Both the position numbers and the translations under genes were made by a program. Shown piece after piece: positions 1 to 14,300 of a stretch of DNA of 64,000 bases (positions within the stretch are counted from its first letter, which is position 1; every line of letters begins with the position of its first letter). This DNA is from Macrostomum hystrix (Eukaryota > Platyhelminthes > Macrostomidae). The DNA is taken from contig CATNEN010000035.1 in assembly GCA_950097015.1 (NCBI GenBank), positions 323,001 through 387,000 of the forward strand, written 5' to 3'. Below the pieces are notes generated by a model. That model made no database searches. It was not told the DNA's origin and saw only the letters and a program-made list of their open reading frames with translations.

Positions 1-618
1 CACTTCACATAATGTTATAGTGTGCCGGTCACTCTATATATGCACTAAACGAAGTTTTCATAATTCGTGAGTGTTACCTTTTGGTCTTGTTTAAAGGACA
101 AAAAATCCTTTCGCTTTTCTTCCTCGGAACTTTATCCTTGATCATAGATGATTTTTATAATTGCTTTTTTAATTCTTTATCAAACTATCTCATATTCCTG
201 ATACTATAATCCGTCCTTATTATACAATGTATTTTTCGTAGCATGCTATAAAATCACCAACCACGAAAGGTTTTGTAATCAGTATAAATTGTTTTTCTAT
301 TTTAATAGTTTTTTATAGCAGTAAAAATATTTCGCTTCCGTAAATTAAGTAGAACAACGTACAGGAAATATATATGAAAGCTGGAAGGCAGAGCCAGTCA
401 GAAACCAGGTGGTTCCTTGGTCAGGTTTCTCGATATTTTTTGAGCAACTCAAATTCCGGAATTGTGCACTTTTATTCGAGCGCATAAACTCGAAGCAATG
501 CCTGCTACGAATGAATTTTTAGGTTGTTAGGTCTATAAATTCTGTTGCACAAAATACAGTTATACCCCGGTGTAAATTGCTCTCCTGGACATGCAGATTA
601 TGTGTCATTGCGTCTAAA
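1..618. other. Intergenic, no gene seen
   Basis: AT-rich sequence with stop codons in every frame. I see no splice-bounded exon, RNA gene or mobile element here. Confidence 0.5.
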
Positions 619-621
619 CAA

Positions 622-2870
622 ATAGAGAGAGGAGACAGTAGATTAGAGAGAGAGGAGACAGTAGATTAGAGAGAGAGGAGACAGTAGATTAGAGAGAGAG
701 GAGACAGTAGATTAGAGAGAGAGGAGACAGTAGATTAGAGAGAGAGGAGACAGTAGATTAGAGAGAGAGGAGACAGTAGATTAGAGAGAGAGGAGACAGT
801 AGATTAGAGAGAGAGGAGACAGTAGATTAGACAGAGAGGAGACAGTAGATTAGAGAGAGAGAGAGAGGAGACAGTAGATTAGAGAGAGAGGAGACAGTAG
901 ATTAGAGAGAGAGGAGACAGTAGATTAGAGAGAGAGGAGACAGTAGATTAGAGAGAGAGGAAACAGTAGATTAGAGAGAGAGAGAGGAGACAGTAGATTA
1001 GAGAGAGAGGAGACAATAGATTAGAGAGAGAGGAGACAGTAGATTAGAGAGAGAGGAGACAGTAGATTAGAGAGAGAGGAGACAGTAGATTAGAGAGAGA
1101 GGAGACAGTAGATTAGAGAGAGAGGAGACAGTAGATTAGAGAGAGAGGAGACAGTAGATTAGAGAGAGAGGAGACAGTAGATTAGAGAGAGAGGAGACAG
1201 TAGATTAGAGAGAGAGGAGACAGTAGATTAGAGAGAGAGGAGACAGTAGATTAGACAGAGAGGAGACAGTAGATTAGAGAGAGAGAGAGAGGAGACAGTA
1301 GATTAGAGAGAGAGGAGACAGTAGATTAGAGAGAGAGGAGACAGTAGATTAGAGAGAGAGGAGACAGTAGATTAGAGAGAGAGGAAACAGTAGATTAGAG
1401 AGAGAGAGAGGAGACAGTAGATTAGAGAGAGAGGAGACAGTAGATTAGAGAGAGAGGAGACAGTAGATTAGAGAGAGAGGAGACAGTAGATTAGAGAGAG
1501 AGAGAGAGGAGACAGTAGATTAGAGAGAGAGGAGACAGTAGATTAGAGAGAGAGGAGACAGTAGATTAGAGAGAGAGGAGACAGTAGATTAGAGAGAGAG
1601 GAAACAGTAGATTAGAGAGAGAGAGAGGAGACAGTAGATTAGAGAGAGAGGAGACAATAGATTAGAGAGAGAGGAGACAGTAGATTAGAGAGAGAGGAGA
1701 CAGTAGATTAGAGAGAGAGGAGACAGTAGATTAGAGAGAGAGGAGACAGTAGATTAGAGAGAGAGGAGACAGTAGATTAGAGAGAGAGGAGACAGTAGAT
1801 TAGAGAGAGAGGAGACAGTAGATTAGAGAGAGAGGAGACAGTAGATTAGAGAGAGAGGAGACAGTAGATTAGAGAGAGAGGAGACAGTAGATTAGACAGA
1901 GAGGAGACAGTAGATTAGAGAGAGAGAGAGAGGAGACAGTAGATTAGAGAGAGAGGAGACAGTAGATTAGAGAGAGAGGAGACAGTAGATTAGAGAGAGA
2001 GGAGACAGTAGATTAGAGAGAGAGGAAACAGTAGATTAGAGAGAGAGAGAGGAGACAGTAGATTAGAGAGAGAGGAGACAGTAGATTAGAGAGAGAGGAG
2101 ACAGTAGATTAGAGAGAGAGGAGACAGTAGATTAGAGAGAGAGGAGACAGTAGATTAGAGAGAGAGGAGACAGTAGATTAGAGAGAGAGGAGACAGTAGA
2201 TTAGAGAGAGAGGAGACAGTAGATTAGAGAGAGAGGAGACAGTAGATTAGAGAGAGAGGAGACAGTAGATTAGAGAGAGAGGAGACAGTAGATTAGAGAG
2301 AGAGGAGACAGTAGATTAGAGAGAGAGGAGACAGTAGATTAGAGAGAGAGGAGACAGTAGATTAGAGAGAGAGGAGACAGTAGATTAGAGAGAGAGGAGA
2401 CAGTAGATTAGAGAGAGAGGAGACAGTAGATTAGAGAGAGAGGAGACAGTAGATTAGAGAGAGAGGAGACAGTAGATTAGAGAGAGAGGAGACAGTAGAT
2501 TAGAGAGAGAGGAGACAGTAGATTAGAGAGAGAGGAGACAGTAGATTAGACAGAGAGGAGACAGTAGATTAGAGAGAGAGGAGACAGTAGATTAGACAGA
2601 GAGGAGACAGTAGATTAGAGAGAGAGGAGGCAGTAGATTAGAGAGAGAGGAGACATTAGATCAGAGAGAGGAGACAGTAGATTAGATAGAGAGAAAACAG
2701 TAGATTTGAGAGAGATAGGAGAGAGTAGATTAGAGAGAGGAGACAGCAGTTTAGAGAGAGAGGAGACAGTAGATTTGAGAGAGATAGGAGAGAGTAGATT
2801 AGAGAGAGGAGACAGCAGTTTAGAGAGAGAGGAGACAGTAGATTAGAGACAGCTGAGAGAGTAGATAAGA
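622..2870. repeat. GA-rich minisatellite, 23-bp unit
   Basis: About 2.2 kb of a 23-bp unit that contains GGAGACAGTAGATTA followed by a GA run. Variant units (GACAGAGAGG, GGAAACAGT, a longer GA run) recur about 424 bp apart, for example GGAAACAGT near 959 and 1383 and again near 1600 and 2024. This shows that multi-unit blocks were duplicated. The last 250 bp are degenerate. Confidence 0.97.
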
Positions 2871-3424
2871 GAACCGGCCATGAGATTTAATTCAGACCGC
2901 TTCTGCAATGCCAAAGAGCTAATTAGAATCCGCATCCGCTCGTTAGAATTCCATGTGTATACTACGAAGTAATTTTATAGATCTATACGCATAGCACTTG
3001 TTCTATGAATCGACTGGGTGCATGTATCCTTTTTATTCTTCGTAAACCGGGTGTGGAATTTTCAAGGAAAAAAATGGCTGGGCCAAATATCATAAGGGTT
3101 TATTGTATTCCACGACATGGCGCAGTCAACAATTAAAAGCTATTCGTCAAAGACAAATTCAGGCACGAGTGCAGATTATGCACACGATAGGAATGAATCT
3201 AGTATAGAATAGCTCTAGAGCTGCCTAAACCATGCAGGAATCATTAAGCTATCGTTTCGAATCCATCTGTTAGGCGACGCTTCAGTCTGACTTACTTTCT
3301 CCGCCAACCCTCATGATGGCAAAGTCTGACAAAATATGAGAAAGGGCGTCGACTGATTTGGTTCAACAGTACCTCCTTCTGATTTCCTTCCATCTACTCG
3401 CTTTCTGCCATTTTTACACTCCCC

Positions 3425-4600
3425 CTCTACTGCATTCCTTCCCGCCACTGCTCTCCTCAACTCTCTTCCTCTTTTCCATTTCTCTCCTACTCTCCTTCCC
3501 TTCACCTCTCCCTTCCTCTCTCCCTACCTCTCTCCCTCTCCCTTCCTCACTTCCTCTCTCCCTCTCCCTTCCTCACTTCCTCTCTCCCTCTCCCTTCCTC
3601 ACTTCCTCTCTCCCTCTCACTTCCTCTCTCTCTCCCTTCCTCACTTCCTCTCTCCCTTACTCTCTCCCTCTCCCTTCCTCTCTCCCTCTCCCTCTCACTT
3701 CCTCTCTCTCTCCCTTCCTCACTTCCTCTCTCTCTCCCTTCCTCACTTCCTCTCTCCCTTACTCTCTCCCTCTCCCTTCCTCTCCCCCTCTCCCTCTCCC
3801 CTCCTCTCTCCCTCTCCCTCTCCCTTCCTCTCTCCCTCTCCCTCTCACTTCCTCTCTCTCTCCCTTCCTCACTTCCTTTCTCCCTTCCTCTCTCCCTCTC
3901 CCTCTCCCTTCCTCTCTCCCTCTCCCTCTCACTTCCTCTCTCTCTCCCTTCCTCACTTCCTCTCTCCCTCTCACTTCCTCTCACTCTCCCTTCCTCACTT
4001 CCTCTCTCCCTTACTCTCTCCCTCTCCCTACCTCTCCCCCTCTCCCTCTCCCCTCCTCTCTCCCTCTCCCTCTCCCTTCCTCTCTCCCTCTCCCTCTCAC
4101 TTCCTCTCTCTCTCCCTTCCTCACTTCCTTTCTCCCTTACTCTCTCCCTCTCCCTCTCACTTCCTCTCTCTCTCCCTTCCTCACTTCCTCTCTCCCTTCC
4201 TCTCTCCCTCTCCCTCTCACTTCATCTCTCCCTCTCCCTCTCCCTTCCTCTCTCCCTCTCCATCTCACTTCCTCTCTCTCTCCCTTCCTCACTTCCTCTC
4301 TCTCTCCCTTCCTCACTTCCTTTCTCCCTTACTCTCTCCCTCTCCCTCTCACTTCCTCTCTCTCTCCCTTACTCTCTCCCTCTCCCTTCCCCCCTCTCCC
4401 TCTCCCCTCCTCTCTCCCTCTCACTCTCCCTTTCTCTCTCCCTCTCCCTCTCAATTCCTCTCTCTCTCTCCCTTCCTCACTTCCTCTCTCCCTTACTCTC
4501 TCCCTCTCCCTTCCTCTCCCCCTCTCCCTCTCCCTTCCTCTCTCCCTCTCCCTCTCCCTTCCTCTCTTTTTCCTCTCTCTCTCCCACATTACCTCTTCCC
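3425..4600. repeat. Polypyrimidine CT-rich tract
   Basis: About 1.2 kb made almost only of C and T on the + strand, built from CCTCTCTCCCTCTCCCTT-like words. Long open frames on both strands (Ser/Leu/Pro-rich, or Arg/Glu-rich) are a product of the composition, not genes. Confidence 0.95.
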
Positions 4601-4639
4601 CTTCTTTCCGCTGTGTTTCAGAGAACGCAGCATATTCCG

Positions 4640-5354
4640 AGTAGCCAAGCAGTGTTTGCTGTCTGTTGCGCAGACCCAGCTCTAGAAGTGCTTCCTACGC
4701 GCGCACAATGTGAAGTGGAAGGAACTCAATCTCTCTGGTGTGTGAGGGGCGGTCAGTATGCGTGGAGTCTCTAGCAGCTGTTGAACAAGCCTGCTCAGAG
4801 AGCTAAATTCCTGGCTTCGCACAAAACATTCTCTTCCCTTTTTATTTCTTCCATAATTACGTTTCCGCTGTTAGCTCATAAGTTAGCTCGCAGTCTGTTT
4901 CACTCGCAGACTGTACAGGAAGTCTGTATCACTACTCCGTACGGGTCAGCGACCCTTGCATCAATGTTTTCTCCTATTAAAAGCGTTCATTTTTGACACA
5001 CCTTTGACTTCTGAGATAGAAGGAGCGGTGATCAGAGACTGAAAGGTCAGAAGCGAATACAAACAGGTATGAGTAAGTTTAGCTAACGAGCCACTAATGA
5101 GAATGCCGGACTACCCACACACACGCGTACACATACAAAGCTCGAACCTTATTGGCTCTCGAGAGCTGAAATTCGCTGGTCCAGTGAGCAAGCAGCTTGC
5201 ACACTCATAGATACACACACGCACACACGCACACACACACACTTTATATTCGCCCTCAGGTCTGACTGCTAAAACAGCTAGAGAAGACAGACCAGTTGTA
5301 GCTGTGGACTTGTTGAACGGAGAAAATTGTCTACGGACTAGACTGTGTTCCATT
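4640..5354 (+). other. Region upstream of calbindin-like gene; probable promoter/5' UTR
   Basis: Non-repetitive sequence leading to the calbindin-like start codon, with a short CA/CG-alternating tract near 5210-5240. I could not point to a specific TATA box or transcription start. An upstream non-coding exon is possible. Confidence 0.3.
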
Positions 5355-8300
5355 ATGACTCAACCGCTCTCCGAGAAGCAGCAGCAGCAGTTGCAGCATC
5401 AGCAGCAGCAGCAGCATGCCCTGAATCAGCGAGGAAATTTTCTTGCCCAATTTCGGGATAAGAACACTCGCCGTCTGAGGAATTTCACGGCTACCCAATT
5501 CGCAGAAGTTTGGAGTCACTACGACAAGGATGGTGAGAAGTACTTTTAGGTGTCACTGGCTGAGGGGTGGAGGGTGTCACTGGCTGAGGGGTGGAGGGTG
5601 TCACTGGCTGAGGGGTGGGTGTGTCATTGACTGATGGGAGGAGGGTGTCACTGGCTGAGGGGTGGGTGTGTCATTGACTGATGGGAGGAGGGTGTCACTG
5701 GCTGAGGGGTGGGTGTGTCATTGACTGATGGGAGGAGGGTGTCACTGGCTGAGGGGTGGGTGTGTCATTGACTGATGGGAGGAGGGTGTCACTGGCTGAG
5801 GGGTGGGTGTGTCATTGACTGATGGGAGGAGGGTGTCACTGGCTGAGGGGTGGAGGGTGTCACTGGCTGAGGGGTGGAGGGTGTCACTGGCTGAGGGGTG
5901 GAGGGTGTCACTGGCTGAGGGGTGGGTGTGTCATTGACTGATGGGAGGAGGGTGTGTCATTGACTGATGGGAGGAGGGTGTCACTGGCTGAGGGGTGGGT
6001 GTGTCATTGACTGATGGGAGGAGGGTGTCACTGGCTGAGGGGTGGGTGTGTCATTGACTGATGGGAGGAGGGTGTCACTGGCTGAGGGGTGGGTGTGTCA
6101 TTGACTGATGGGAGGAGGGTGTCACTGGCTGAGGGGTGGGTGTGTCATTGACTGATGGGAGGAGGGTGTCACTGGCTGAGGGGTGGAGGGTGTCACTGGC
6201 TGAGGGGTGGAGGGTGTCACTGGCTGAGGGGTGGAGGGTGTCACTGGCTGAGGGGTGGGTGTGTCATTGACTGATGGGAGGAGGGTGTGTCATTGACTGA
6301 TGGGAGGAGGGTGTCACTGGCTGAGGGGTGGGTGTGTCATTGACTGATGGGAGGAGGGTGTCACTGGCTGAGGGGTGGGTGTGTCATTGACTGATGGGAG
6401 GAGGGTGTCACTGGCTGAGGGGTGGAGGGTGTCACTGGCTGAGGGGTGGAGGGTGTCACTGGCTGAGGGGTGGAGGGTGTCACTGGCTGAGGGGTGGAGG
6501 GTGTCATTGACTGATGGGAGGAGGGTGTCACTGACTGAGGGGTGGGTGTGTCATTGACTAATGGGAGGAGGGTGTCACTGGCTGAGGGGTGGAGGGTGTC
6601 ACTGGCTGAGGAGTGGAGGGTGTCACTGGCTGGGGGGTGGAGGGTGTCACTGGCTGAGGGGTGGGTGTGTCATTGACTGATGGGAGGAGGGTGTCACTGG
6701 CTGAGGGGTGGAGGGTGTCACTGGCTGAGGGGTGGAGGGTGTCACTGGCTGAGGGGTGGGTGTGTCATTGACTGATGGGAGGAGGGTGTCACTGGCTGAG
6801 GGGTGGAGGGTGTCACTGGCTGAGGGGTGGAGGGTGTCACTGACTGAGGGGTGGGTGTGTCATTGACTGAAGGGTGGAGGGTGTCACTGGCTGAGGGGTG
6901 GAGGGTGTCACTGGCTGAGGATTTTCCACACACCCGAGGATGATATTAAACTTTGAAATTATTTTCCTTCTAAAAGCGAATATCGCGAATCATTCCCTTC
7001 GCCAGTTACAGAAAAGTACATTTAGCGGGATAAATAGCTGTGCAAGAACTGTTAGCATCACATCCCGATGGTCGTAGCAGGCATCCCCATCCCAACAGCT
7101 CATCCGAGAATTTATCCCTCATTTGAAGCGCAAATCCTTCTATGTGATTTGTTTGCCCCATGTGAGCCGCAAGGAAAAATTTCGGGGAATAAGAGGAAGG
7201 AGGACATCATTCCGCAACTCCGGTGCCTTGCCTTGCGTTGTCGGTCTTCTGAAACTTTTTCCAAGAAAACAGAAAGCAATGAGCTTCTCCTGCAACAAGA
7301 AATGCAACATTCTGAGTGACACTTCTTTTCTTTCTGGAAAAGTCACAAATTGGAAGATGACTATCGCTGATCTCGGATATTATCAATCAATCGCTGACAC
7401 CTATCAATTATCTATAGTTAGTACTTGTAACTATCAATCAGTGACATTATCTATCAATCAGTGACATTATCTATCAATCAGTGACATTATCTATCAATCA
7501 GTGACATTATCTATCAAGAACTGACATTATCAATCGATAAATAACATTATCTATCAATGAATGGCATCATCTATCAATAACTAGCATTATCTATCAATGA
7601 ATGGCATCATCTATCAATAACTGACATTATCTATCAATTAATGGCATTGTCCATCAAACTCTGACCAAATCTAAAATCGCTGACATTATATATCGATCAC
7701 TGACACTATCGATCTACTTATCGTTTCTGAGTGTCTATCTACTGCTGTATCTATCAATTAGTGACATTATCTGTCAATCTCTCCGTCTAACAATCAATGA
7801 ATCACAGAAATTTTCTATCAATCTTTGACCTTGCTTCTTAATTTATACCGTTCTTATTCGACGGGAGACATTTGCATTATCTTTACTCACCTTATCAATA
7901 TTAAGAAAATGTCTGTGACTCTCTACCCAATCTACTCGTATCAATCCATTAATCAGGCAACGGGTTCATTGAAGGTCAAGAATTAGACGAGTTTCTTCGC
8001 GAGTTCATCTCGTCTGTTGTGTCCGAGGACATTGGACCCGAGGTAAGAATCAAATTTAAATTTTTTTTCTCTCTTTTTTGTTATAATGTCGCTTTAGAAT
8101 CAAGAAAAGAAGTTGTCTGATTGAGATCGGATCATTTTGAACGTTTTGGGTTTTGAGTTATTTTGCTCTACGTTTAGCTTTCTATAGCCTCCAAAGTCGC
8201 GCAGTCGTTGGTGGCACGTGCAGTTGTTTAAAAATCGACTATGTGTAAAAAGCTCATTAAGGTTGGTGGGGCTTCAGTGAGTCAGTGGAGCGAGGCTACT

Positions 8301-11300
8301 GTGCCTTGGTTGGTCTCTCGTGAACTCATTATTGGCCGCATTGTTCAGGTGATCTCCGAGACCGCTTTGGCCGCCATGAAGCGCGACTTCATGGACGCGT
8401 TCGACGAGAACTACGACGGCAAGATCGAGATTGGCGAGGTGAGGTTCGAGCGGGGGCTTGGAGGTTTAACAGTAGACGGACCACTCTATTTCCTCCACTC
8501 TATTATTGTTAAACAGATCGGGACAGTGTACCGGAAAACTGCTCAGGGGTTTGAGCAGATTGTGACAATGTGATAAGTTTAGCCCGGCCCTAATAATCTA
8601 GCCATTTACAGATAAGGTCATAATGTTATTGTAAGCAAGATAAAAATTAATAATTGATTTATTCGCAAATCGTGAAATTATTGACTGAAAGTTTATTGCC
8701 AATGGGGAATAATGGGAAGTCGTTATATCTAGTATTTTTATATCTCAAAAGTGTTTTTTATTCAAATGTGACAAATGACAAAAGATAGGGACCTGAGCCT
8801 GCTGCTCATATTGCTTGTTTCCATCGACATGGCTTGCGTCTGAAGAATTGGGATAAAAATCATCCATAAGTTCCCTAACTGCGCGTCAAGAAATCCCTAA
8901 AACTCCCTACTTCGATATTCCGTCGCTGTAATTCAATTTTCCCATGCCCAGACCACCCTCCATTCTGATTGCAGCTGTCGCAGATTCTGCCTACGGAGGA
9001 AAATTTCCTGCTGCTATTCCGCAGGGATAATCCAGTGGACTCCAGCGTCGAATTCATGAGGGTGAGCTCTCGGCCTCTTCTTCAGCGCACCATCTCTCAG
9101 CTCTCCTACTGGTTTTACGGTCGAATTGCTCTCTACTCTCATATATACTCCCATATCACCCTAATATCTACTGTCATCTCATTCCCTGAACTTCAGGGAA
9201 GTGAAACTTCAGGAAAAAGTGAAACTTCAGGAAAGTGAAACTTAAGGAAAAAGTGAAACTTCCGGAAAGTGAAACTTCAGGGAAGTGAAACTTCAGGGAA
9301 AAGTAAAACTTCAGGGAAGTGAAACTTCAGGGAAAAGTAAAACTTCAGGGAAGTGAAACTTCAGGGAAGTGAAACTTCAGGGAAGTGAAACTTCAGGGAA
9401 GTGAAACTTCAGGGAAGTGAAACTTCAGGGTAGTAAAACTTCAGGGAAGTGAAACTTCATGGAAAAGTAAAACTTCAGGGAAGTGAAACTTCATGGAAAA
9501 GTAAAACTTCAGGGAAGTGAAACTTCAGGGTAGTGAAACTTCAGGGCAGTAAAACTTCAGGGAAAAGTAAAACTTCAGGGAAGTGAAACTTCAGGGAAAA
9601 GTAAAACTTCAGGGAAGTGAAACTTCAGGGAAAAGTGAAACTTCAGGGAAGTGAAACTTCAGGGAAGTGAAACTTCAGGGAAAAGTAAAACTTCAGGGAA
9701 GTGAAACTTCAGGGAATTGCATAATTTCTTTTTGTCCTAATATGTACTCTGAAGATCAAGCCAACATCTACTTTAGAGTAATTATATTCATGTAGCCTAT
9801 TCACGAGGTAATCGTCACCTTCTCACAGATCTGGAGACAGTTCGATAAGGATCATTCTGGCTACATTGAGGCGGATGAATTGCGAGTGAGTTGGCAGCGA
9901 ATATTTCATACTCAAACTCTAAGGCAGGAACTCTAAGAATATATTTAAAACTGCAGCAACCTCTCCGTCCTTCTAAGGGTGTTTTTTGAAAATTCGATTC
10001 AGTGAAACAAATTAATCCTCTAATGTTTGTCTTAATGTGGTCTGAATGTTCTGCATATGTTTTCAATAAAGAATTCATTAATTAGATAGCAACTAAATTG
10101 TGTTCGAACTGTCGAGGTTCTTTCCTCTTAGAATAGAACACGGGCTAGTCAATCAGAGCTGTCAATATAGCAATTTTCTCAGAATCGATTTCAATAAGAA
10201 GGATTCTCAGAAAACCTAAGACCCTATATTTCAGCCGTCTAAATGCAGCTCAAAACTTAAAAACATTTTTAGGACTTTCTGAAGCACATACTGGACTGCG
10301 CCGATCGCAGCGTCACCGACGACAAACTGCTTGAGTACACCAGCACTATGGTACGCTGCAGGCAGGTCTGCCGTCTCGTCTTGTCTGTCTCATCTCTCCT
10401 CTGATTCATCTCTCCCCAGTCTCATCTCTCTCCAGTCTCATCTCTCCCCAGTCTCATCTCTCCCGTCCCAATCTCCCGTGTCTCATCTCTCCCGTGTCTC
10501 ATCTCTCCCCAGTCTCATCTCTCCCGTCCCAATCTCCCGTGTCTCATCTCTCCCGTGTCTCATCTCTACCGTGTCTCATCTCTCCCGTGTCTCATCTCTT
10601 CCCAGTCTCATCTCTCCCCTGTCTCATCTCTTCCCAGTCTCATCTCTCTCCTGTCTCATCTCTCCCCTGTCTCATCTCTCCCCAGTCTCATCTCTCCCCA
10701 GTCTCATCTCTCCCCAGTCTCACCTGGCCTCTCCATCAATCCAGTGTGCTGACGTTACTCTGATTCTCCTCTTGGCCAGAGAGACATTCAAGTTCGCAGA
10801 TCTCTAAAACACAATGAAGAATGTGATTGAAGGTCTCACAATTTCACACTAATCACATAGAAGAAATCACAGACAGCGCACAGGTTCGACGAACGCCTGT
10901 GTCTGTCACAGACTGGCCAGTAATCTTGAGGCTAGATTTGATGAAGGAGAAATTTTCATGGGAAATTTTTGGATTTTCAAGCTAGAAAATGAGGGAAATG
11001 AAGGGAGGACATGACAGATGAGCAGAAGGAGCTGGCCGAGAGTTTTACAAGTGTAGAAAGCGACACGTTTCTTCCCTACGAGCCTCGGTCGGCGGAGGAT
11101 CAAGCCTTGCAATTCCGCGCCCCGGCTTCATTAGAGGCGGGCGGAAGGAGGATTTCCTCTTCTCTTTTTTAGCAGAAGCAGCAGCAGCAGCAGACTGTCT
11201 GCCCCTGACAGCTCTTCTGTGCTCAATTCGGGTCCGCCCTTGCTCAACCAAGGCGATTAGCGCGCATGTGTGTCCGAGCGATGCTGTGAGGTCAATCCAC

Positions 11301-14300
11301 TCAAATGGATGCCATTCGCAGTCGCATTATGAAATGAGATTCCAGAAATGATCACCTCTTGATTAGGAATGACCGATCGCAAGATTTCCTATTTGTATTT
11401 TCCTGTCCTGTCGGTTTCAGTTGCAGCTCTTCGACCAAAACCGGGATGGCAAGCTGCAGCTGAGCGAGATGGCCAAGTGAGCACAGAAATGTACTTTTAT
11501 TTTAAGCGGTTGATAACGCTGGAGAACGCCAGTCGTGAAAGGGATTAGCAGGGCCTAGTTGTTCGCGGGACAAAGCGATTTTGTCTGATTAAGCAAAATT
11601 ATTATCAAAATACAATAGACTTATTGAGTCTACTACGTATTAAGTAGGTCTACTACGTGTAGGAAATATAACAACTGAATTAATTTATTTTAATATTTAA
11701 ATGCTAATTTTCAACTCGTTAAACTTGAACTAGGCTGCTGCCAGTGAAAGAGAACTACCTGTGCAGGCCAATTTTTAAGGTAATTTTTTCTCTACAAAAC
11801 CTTTAACCAACGATAGAGTATTAAACTGGCCCATCTTACTCACATACCCGAGAACAACCACCTCACTCCCTAACCCAAGAGCAGCCAACCCACTCCTTAC
11901 CCGAGAACAGCCACTCCACTCCCTACCCGAGAACAGCCACCCCACTCCTTATCTGAGAACAGCCACTTCACTCCCTTAGCCGAAAACAGCTACCTCACTC
12001 CCTTACCCGAGAACAACCACCTCACTCCCTAACCCAAGAGCAGCCAACCCACTCCTTACCCGAGAACAGCCACTCCACTCCCTACCCGAGAACAGCCACC
12101 CCACTCCTTATCTGAGAACAGCCACTTCACTCCCTTAGCCGAAAACAGCTACCTCACTCCCTTACCCGAGAACAACCACCTCACTCCCTAACCCAAGAGC
12201 AGCCAACCCACTCCTTACTCGAGAACAGCCACTCCACTCCCTACCCGAGAACAGCCGCCCCACTCCTTATCTGAGAACAGCCACTTCACTCCCTTAGCCG
12301 AAAACAGCTACCTCACTCCCTTACACGAGAACAACCACCTCACTCCCTAAACCAAGAGCAGCCAACCCAATCCTTACCCGAGAACAGCCACCCCACTCCC
12401 TACCCGAGAACAGCCACCCCACTCCCTATCCGAGAACAGCCACTTCACTCCCTTAGCCGAAAACAGCTACCTCACTCCCTTACCCGAGAACAACCACCTC
12501 ACTCCCTAAACCAAGAGCAGCCAACCCACTCCTTACCCGAGAACAGCCACTCCACTCCCTACCCGAGAACAGCCACCCCACTCCCTACCCGAGAACAGCC
12601 ACTTCACTCCCTTAGCCGAAAACAGCGACCTCACTCTCTTACCCGAGAACAACCACCTCACTCCCTAAACCAAGAGCAGCCAACCCACTCCTTACCCGAG
12701 AACAGCCACTCCACTCCCTACCCGAGAACAGCCACTTCACTCCCTTAGCCGAAAACAGCTACCTCACTCCCTTACCCGAGAACAACCACCTCACTCCCTA
12801 ACCCAAGAGCAGCCAACCCACTCCTTACTCGAGAACAGCCACCCCACTCCCTACCGGAGAGCGACCAACTCACTCCATTGTATGAAAGCCAACACCTTTT
12901 TCGAAAAGCCACCACCTCAACTACCCAGGTCAGCTGCTATAAAAATTCTTGCCTATCGTTTTTTCAGAACGCTAGTAGAATCAACAGCAGCGACATAGAT
13001 CGCGTGTTTAACTTGTACGATCGGGTAAGCAAGTATTTTATCAGTGCAACTTTACTCCCCTTTTAGTTTCAACAGACGAGTAACTTTTTCAAATTTCTCG
13101 CACTTTCAGGACAAGAACGGCTGCATTGAAAATGAGGAGTTGCAAGGATTTCTTAAGGACTTGCTTGAGCTAGCTCAAGAGGTGAGCTAAACTAGTTAAA
13201 ATTTCATCGCTCCGAGAATGTCAGCTCTTTGAAAACCTCATTTCTTTGAAAATTTCAGCTCTTAGAAAATGTCTGCTCTTAGAAAATGTCAGCTCATAGA
13301 AAATGTCAGCTCTAAGAAGATCTCAACTCTTAGAAAATGTCAGCTCTTAGAAAATTTCAGCTCTTGTAAAATGTCAGCTCTTTGAGAATGTCAGCTCTTA
13401 GAAAATGTCTGCTCTTAGAAAATGTCTGCTCTTAGAAAATGTCAGCTCTTTGAGAATATCAGCTATTTGAGAATGTCAGCTATTTGAGAATGTCAGCTCT
13501 TTGAGAATATCAGCTCTTTGAGAATGTCAGCTATTTGAGAATGTCAGCTCTTAGAAAATGTCTGCTCTTAGAAAATGTCTGCTCTTAGAAAATGTCAGCT
13601 ATTTGAGAATGTCAGCTATTTGAGAATGTCAGCTATTTGAGAATGTCAGCTATTTGAGAATGTCAGCTATTTGAGAATGTCAGCTATTTGAGAATGTCAG
13701 CTCTTAGAAAATGTCTGCTCTTAGAAAATGTCTGCTCTTAGAAAATGTCAGCTCTTTGAGAATATCAGCTATTTGAGAATGTCAGCTATTTGAGAATGTC
13801 AGCTATTTGAGAATGTTAGCTATTTGAGAATGTCAGCTCTTAGAAAATGTCTGCTCTTAGAAAATGTCAGCTCTTTGAGAATGTCAGCTATTTGAGAATG
13901 TCAGCTATTTGAGAATGTCAGCTCTTTGAGAATGTCAGCTATTTGAGAATGTCAGCTATTTGAGAATGTCAGCTATTTGAGAATGTCAGCTATTTGAGAA
14001 TGTCAGCTATTTGAGAATGTCAGCTATTTGAGAATGTCAGCTATTTGAGAATGTCAGCTATTTGAGAATGTCAGCTATTTGAGAATGTCAGCTATTTGAG
14101 AATGTCAGCTCTTTAAAAATTGTCAGCTCTTTGAAAATTTGAACACTTTGAAAATTTGAACACTTTGAAAATAAATGTTATTAATTAACTCAAGAATTCC
14201 AGCATTCAAAATGTAGGACTATGACGCCCAAGATATGCTGTTCTTCAAGAAAGTCATCCTAGACCAGTGGGACTTGAATCACGATGGCAAGATCAGCAAA

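Noticed and set aside
622-2870. CRISPR array
   Set aside because: Units are contiguous with no unique spacers, and the DNA is clearly eukaryotic. The same holds for all arrays here.
3358-4644. 428-codon Ser/Leu/Pro-rich open frame and its Arg/Glu-rich opposite frames
   Set aside because: Product of a CT-only tract; no start context, domains or non-repeat sequence.
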